Under the pieces are notes generated by a model. It searched no databases. It saw only the letters and a list, made by a program, of their open reading frames with translations, and was not told where the DNA came from. The position numbers were made by a program, and so were the translations under genes. Shown here piece after piece: positions 62,346 through 64,000 of a stretch of DNA of 64,000 nt; the stretch's first letter is position 1, and each line of letters begins with the position of its first letter. Source of the DNA: Verrucomicrobiota bacterium (lineage in GTDB: Bacteria > Verrucomicrobiota > Verrucomicrobiia > Limisphaerales > UBA11320); assembly GCA_016199985.1 (NCBI GenBank), contig JACQFQ010000017.1, positions 1 through 64,000 of the forward strand. The letters are read 5' to 3'.

Positions 62346-62951
62346 GTGAAGCAGTCCATCGTCACTCTTGATCTGGAAGGCGTGCTGGTCCCCGAGATTT
62401 GGATCGCCGTTGCCGAAAAGACATCGATCCCCGAGCTGCGCCTGACCACGCGCGACATCCCCGACTATGACGTCCTGATGAAAGGACGACTCAAGCTCCT
62501 GGAGAAGCACGGGCTGAAGCTCGTCGACATCCAGGAGGTCATCGCCGGACTGCGCCCCTTGCCCGGCGGCGCCGAGTTTCTCGCTCAGCTCCGTTCCCGA
62601 GCTCAGGTCGTCATCCTTTCCGACACGTTCGAGGAGTTTGCGAAACCGTTCATGAGCCAGCTCGGCTGGCCTACGCTCCTGTGCCACCGTCTTGAGGTCT
62701 CGAAGGACGGTCGCGTGGTGGGATATCGCTTGCGTCAGTCGGATCAAAAACGCAAGTGCGTCGCCGCCTTCAAGCAGTTGGGCTACTCCGTGATCGCCGC
62801 GGGAGACTCATTCAACGACACAACGATGCTGGCGGAGGCGGATCACGGTTTCCTGTTCCATTCGCCCGAGTCGATTCAGAGGCAGTTCCCTCAGTTCCCC
62901 GCCTTGGAGCGTTACGAGGATCTGCTCAAAGAGATCATGGAGCGTCTCTGA
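62346..62951 (+). CDS. thrH: ThrH-type phosphoserine phosphatase / phosphotransferase
   Basis: A 201-residue HAD-superfamily enzyme. Motif I is D-L-E-G-V-L-V with the first Asp as nucleophile, motif II is I-L-S-D-T-F and motif IV is G-D-S-F-N-D-T-T-M-L. The sequence beginning K-Q-S-I-V-T-L-D-L-E-G-V-L-V-P-E-I-W matches ThrH, which has phosphoserine phosphatase and phosphoserine:homoserine phosphotransferase activity. I chose the GTG at 62346 since it gives the normal length (~200); the frame is open to 62247 without family similarity. Confidence 0.9.
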   Translation: MKQSIVTLDLEGVLVPEIWIAVAEKTSIPELRLTTRDIPDYDVLMKGRLKLLEKHGLKLVDIQEVIAGLRPLPGGAEFLAQLRSRAQVVILSDTFEEFAKPFMSQLGWPTLLCHRLEVSKDGRVVGYRLRQSDQKRKCVAAFKQLGYSVIAAGDSFNDTTMLAEADHGFLFHSPESIQRQFPQFPALERYEDLLKEIMERL

Positions 62952-63017
62952 CGCGCGGGGCCTTTGGGCGGCGGCGGCTCAATCCGAACGATCCTGTCGC
63001 GGGAGAGCGGCGCCAGA

Positions 63018-63530
63018 TCACAATCCCCGGACGCGGTCCCAGAGGGGCCGAAGGTCCTCGTCACGGAGCGCCAGCTCCTTTACTGAGCTCACGTCCTCGG
63101 CCGCCGCAACGGCTTTGTTGATCCAATCCCAGGCTTCGTTGAGCTTTCCCAGTTGCGCGGCGTAGCAGGCGATGTTGTAGGGGATGAGGCTCACTTTCGG
63201 AAACTGGGCCACGGCCGGCGCCAAGGCATCCCAGGCATGTTGCAGTCCTCCCTGTTTGCATCGTCGCAGGGCGTAGGATCGGTGCACCCATCCGGTCGCG
63301 TCCGCAGGGAATAGTTCCAGCCGGGCGCAGGCGAGCCTCAGCGCTTCCTCCCAGTCTTTCAGCGCGGCGGCCACTTCCCACGAGCGATCGAGCACCTGGG
63401 GGTGTCCGTTCAGGCTGTCGCCGAGCTGGGCCAGCTCCGCGCGGGCTTCTTGTGGATTGCCCAAGGCGAGCCATCCTTCGACGGCCTCAAGCTGCCTGAC
63501 AGCGGACGGCGGCAGCTTCTGGACGTTCAT
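63018..63530 (-). CDS. TPR-type helical protein
   Basis: A 170-residue cytoplasmic protein made of about four TPR-like helix pairs (for example W-L-A-L-G-N-P-Q-E-A-R-A-E-L, W-E-E-A-L-R-L-A-C-A-R-L-E-L-F-P-A-D-A-T-G-W, A-W-D-W-I-N-K-A). It has no signal peptide or catalytic motif. It converges with thrH and lies 65 bases from the next minus-strand gene. The function is unknown. Confidence 0.78.
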   Translation of the reverse strand: MNVQKLPPSAVRQLEAVEGWLALGNPQEARAELAQLGDSLNGHPQVLDRSWEVAAALKDWEEALRLACARLELFPADATGWVHRSYALRRCKQGGLQHAWDALAPAVAQFPKVSLIPYNIACYAAQLGKLNEAWDWINKAVAAAEDVSSVKELALRDEDLRPLWDRVRGL

Positions 63531-63595
63531 GGATGCCAGAGTATTTCCTCGAGAGACGAGCGATCTCGACTGAAAAGCGGTGGAGCGTGAGCCGA

Positions 63596-64000
63596 TCAGG
63601 ACGGCGATGCCGGCGAGGTTTCGCCTTCCGGACTGCTTGCGACGGCAGGGGGATCGCTTGGCGCCTGCGTGGCGCTGACACTGGCCTCGACGACCGCCGC
63701 GGCTGGAGCAGGGGCCGCCACCACAGGCGCGGGTTTGGCGGGAGGAGGCTTGATGACAGGCTTCTTCGCCGTCTCCATCACTCCGGTCGCAAACTCGATC
63801 ACGTGGCCTTGGTGGATCAGCCAGTGGAGATCGCTTGCGAACGCCTGGAGTTCGGGTGAGAGCGGGGCCTTCTCGGCCGCCGCGGCCGCCGGGGCGGCGT
63901 CGGCCGCTGGAGTGGCGCCTGCCGCCGCCGCGGGGGGCGGGGGCGGGGTGGCCGGCATGCCGCCCGGCACCATGGCGTCGATCAATTTGCGGCGAGTGCA
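63596..64000 (-). CDS. 3' end of an Ala/Pro-rich gene, cut by the window edge
   Basis: The minus-strand frame is open from the window end to a stop at 63596. It encodes an Ala/Pro-rich segment, a short ordered piece (L-Q-A-F-A-S-D-L-H-W-L-I-H-Q-G-H-V-I-E-F-style, resembling the last helix and wing of a winged-helix fold) and another Ala/Pro/Val-rich tail. A TTG at 63985 or ATG at 63973 could start a short protein, but the open upstream codons and the composition suggest a longer gene beginning outside. I cannot name the family. Confidence 0.6.
   Translation of the reverse strand, partial: CTRRKLIDAMVPGGMPATPPPPPAAAAGATPAADAAPAAAAAEKAPLSPELQAFASDLHWLIHQGHVIEFATGVMETAKKPVIKPPPAKPAPVVAAPAPAAAVVEASVSATQAPSDPPAVASSPEGETSPASPS

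Overview
The window is a high-GC bacterial chromosome segment whose gene content points to the PVC group, most likely Verrucomicrobiota. The indicators are a giant secreted CotH/lamin-tail-domain protein, a DUF6797-type secreted beta-propeller protein, a PrsK/PrsR/PrsT-exosortase locus, a DUF362 protein and proline/alanine-rich TPR proteins. Genes are densely packed, often with 4-base ATGA overlaps. The taxonomic call is inference from gene families; there is no rRNA in the window.

Left edge (1-2.2 kb): a Sel1-repeat gene open at the window edge and visibly less GC-rich than the rest, the remnant of an IS630-type transposase with an A8 slippage site, and a stretch of debris with two strong hairpins. 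2.2-12.5 kb: a hybrid sensor kinase diverges from a 2403-residue secreted protein (two SbsA-type Ig domains, CotH kinase-like domain, eight lamin-tail domains, three Ig domains, one calcium-loop repeat), followed by a small secreted protein with the same calcium-loop motif.

12.5-19.5 kb (minus strand): a four-gene jetA-jetB-jetC-jetD operon, i.e. a Wadjet/MksFEBG-type condensin defence system. Its SMC subunit and its Toprim nuclease look shorter than usual. Three small envelope genes (PepSY-like, PH-like, LysM) lie directly upstream on the same strand. 19.5-22.1 kb: prmC, murA and a small membrane protein.

22.1-36.2 kb: a complex I operon nuoBCDEFGHIJKLMN with no nuoA at its head, a consensus-like CRP palindrome in front of nuoB, and a tRNA-Gln gene on the opposite strand between nuoE and nuoF. 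36.5-40.5 kb: a 3-methyladenine DNA glycosylase, the DUF6797-like secreted protein and a secreted esterase.

40.5-52.7 kb: an exosortase-linked locus with an SGNH hydrolase, PrsT (TPR lipoprotein), PrsR (sigma-54 response regulator), PrsK (membrane kinase), an exosortase, a DUF362 protein and another TPR lipoprotein. It resembles the exopolysaccharide/PEP-CTERM sorting loci of other bacteria, but no PEP-CTERM substrate is visible here. 52.7-64 kb: a stand-alone cyclic-nucleotide-binding protein, an HNH endonuclease, waaA, a CheX-like protein, a membrane protein with a GH5-like domain that appears to have lost both catalytic glutamates, a PilZ-like protein, a PilT-type ATPase, larB-larC (larC carries a His-Asp microsatellite), thrH, a TPR protein and the 3' end of an Ala/Pro-rich gene.
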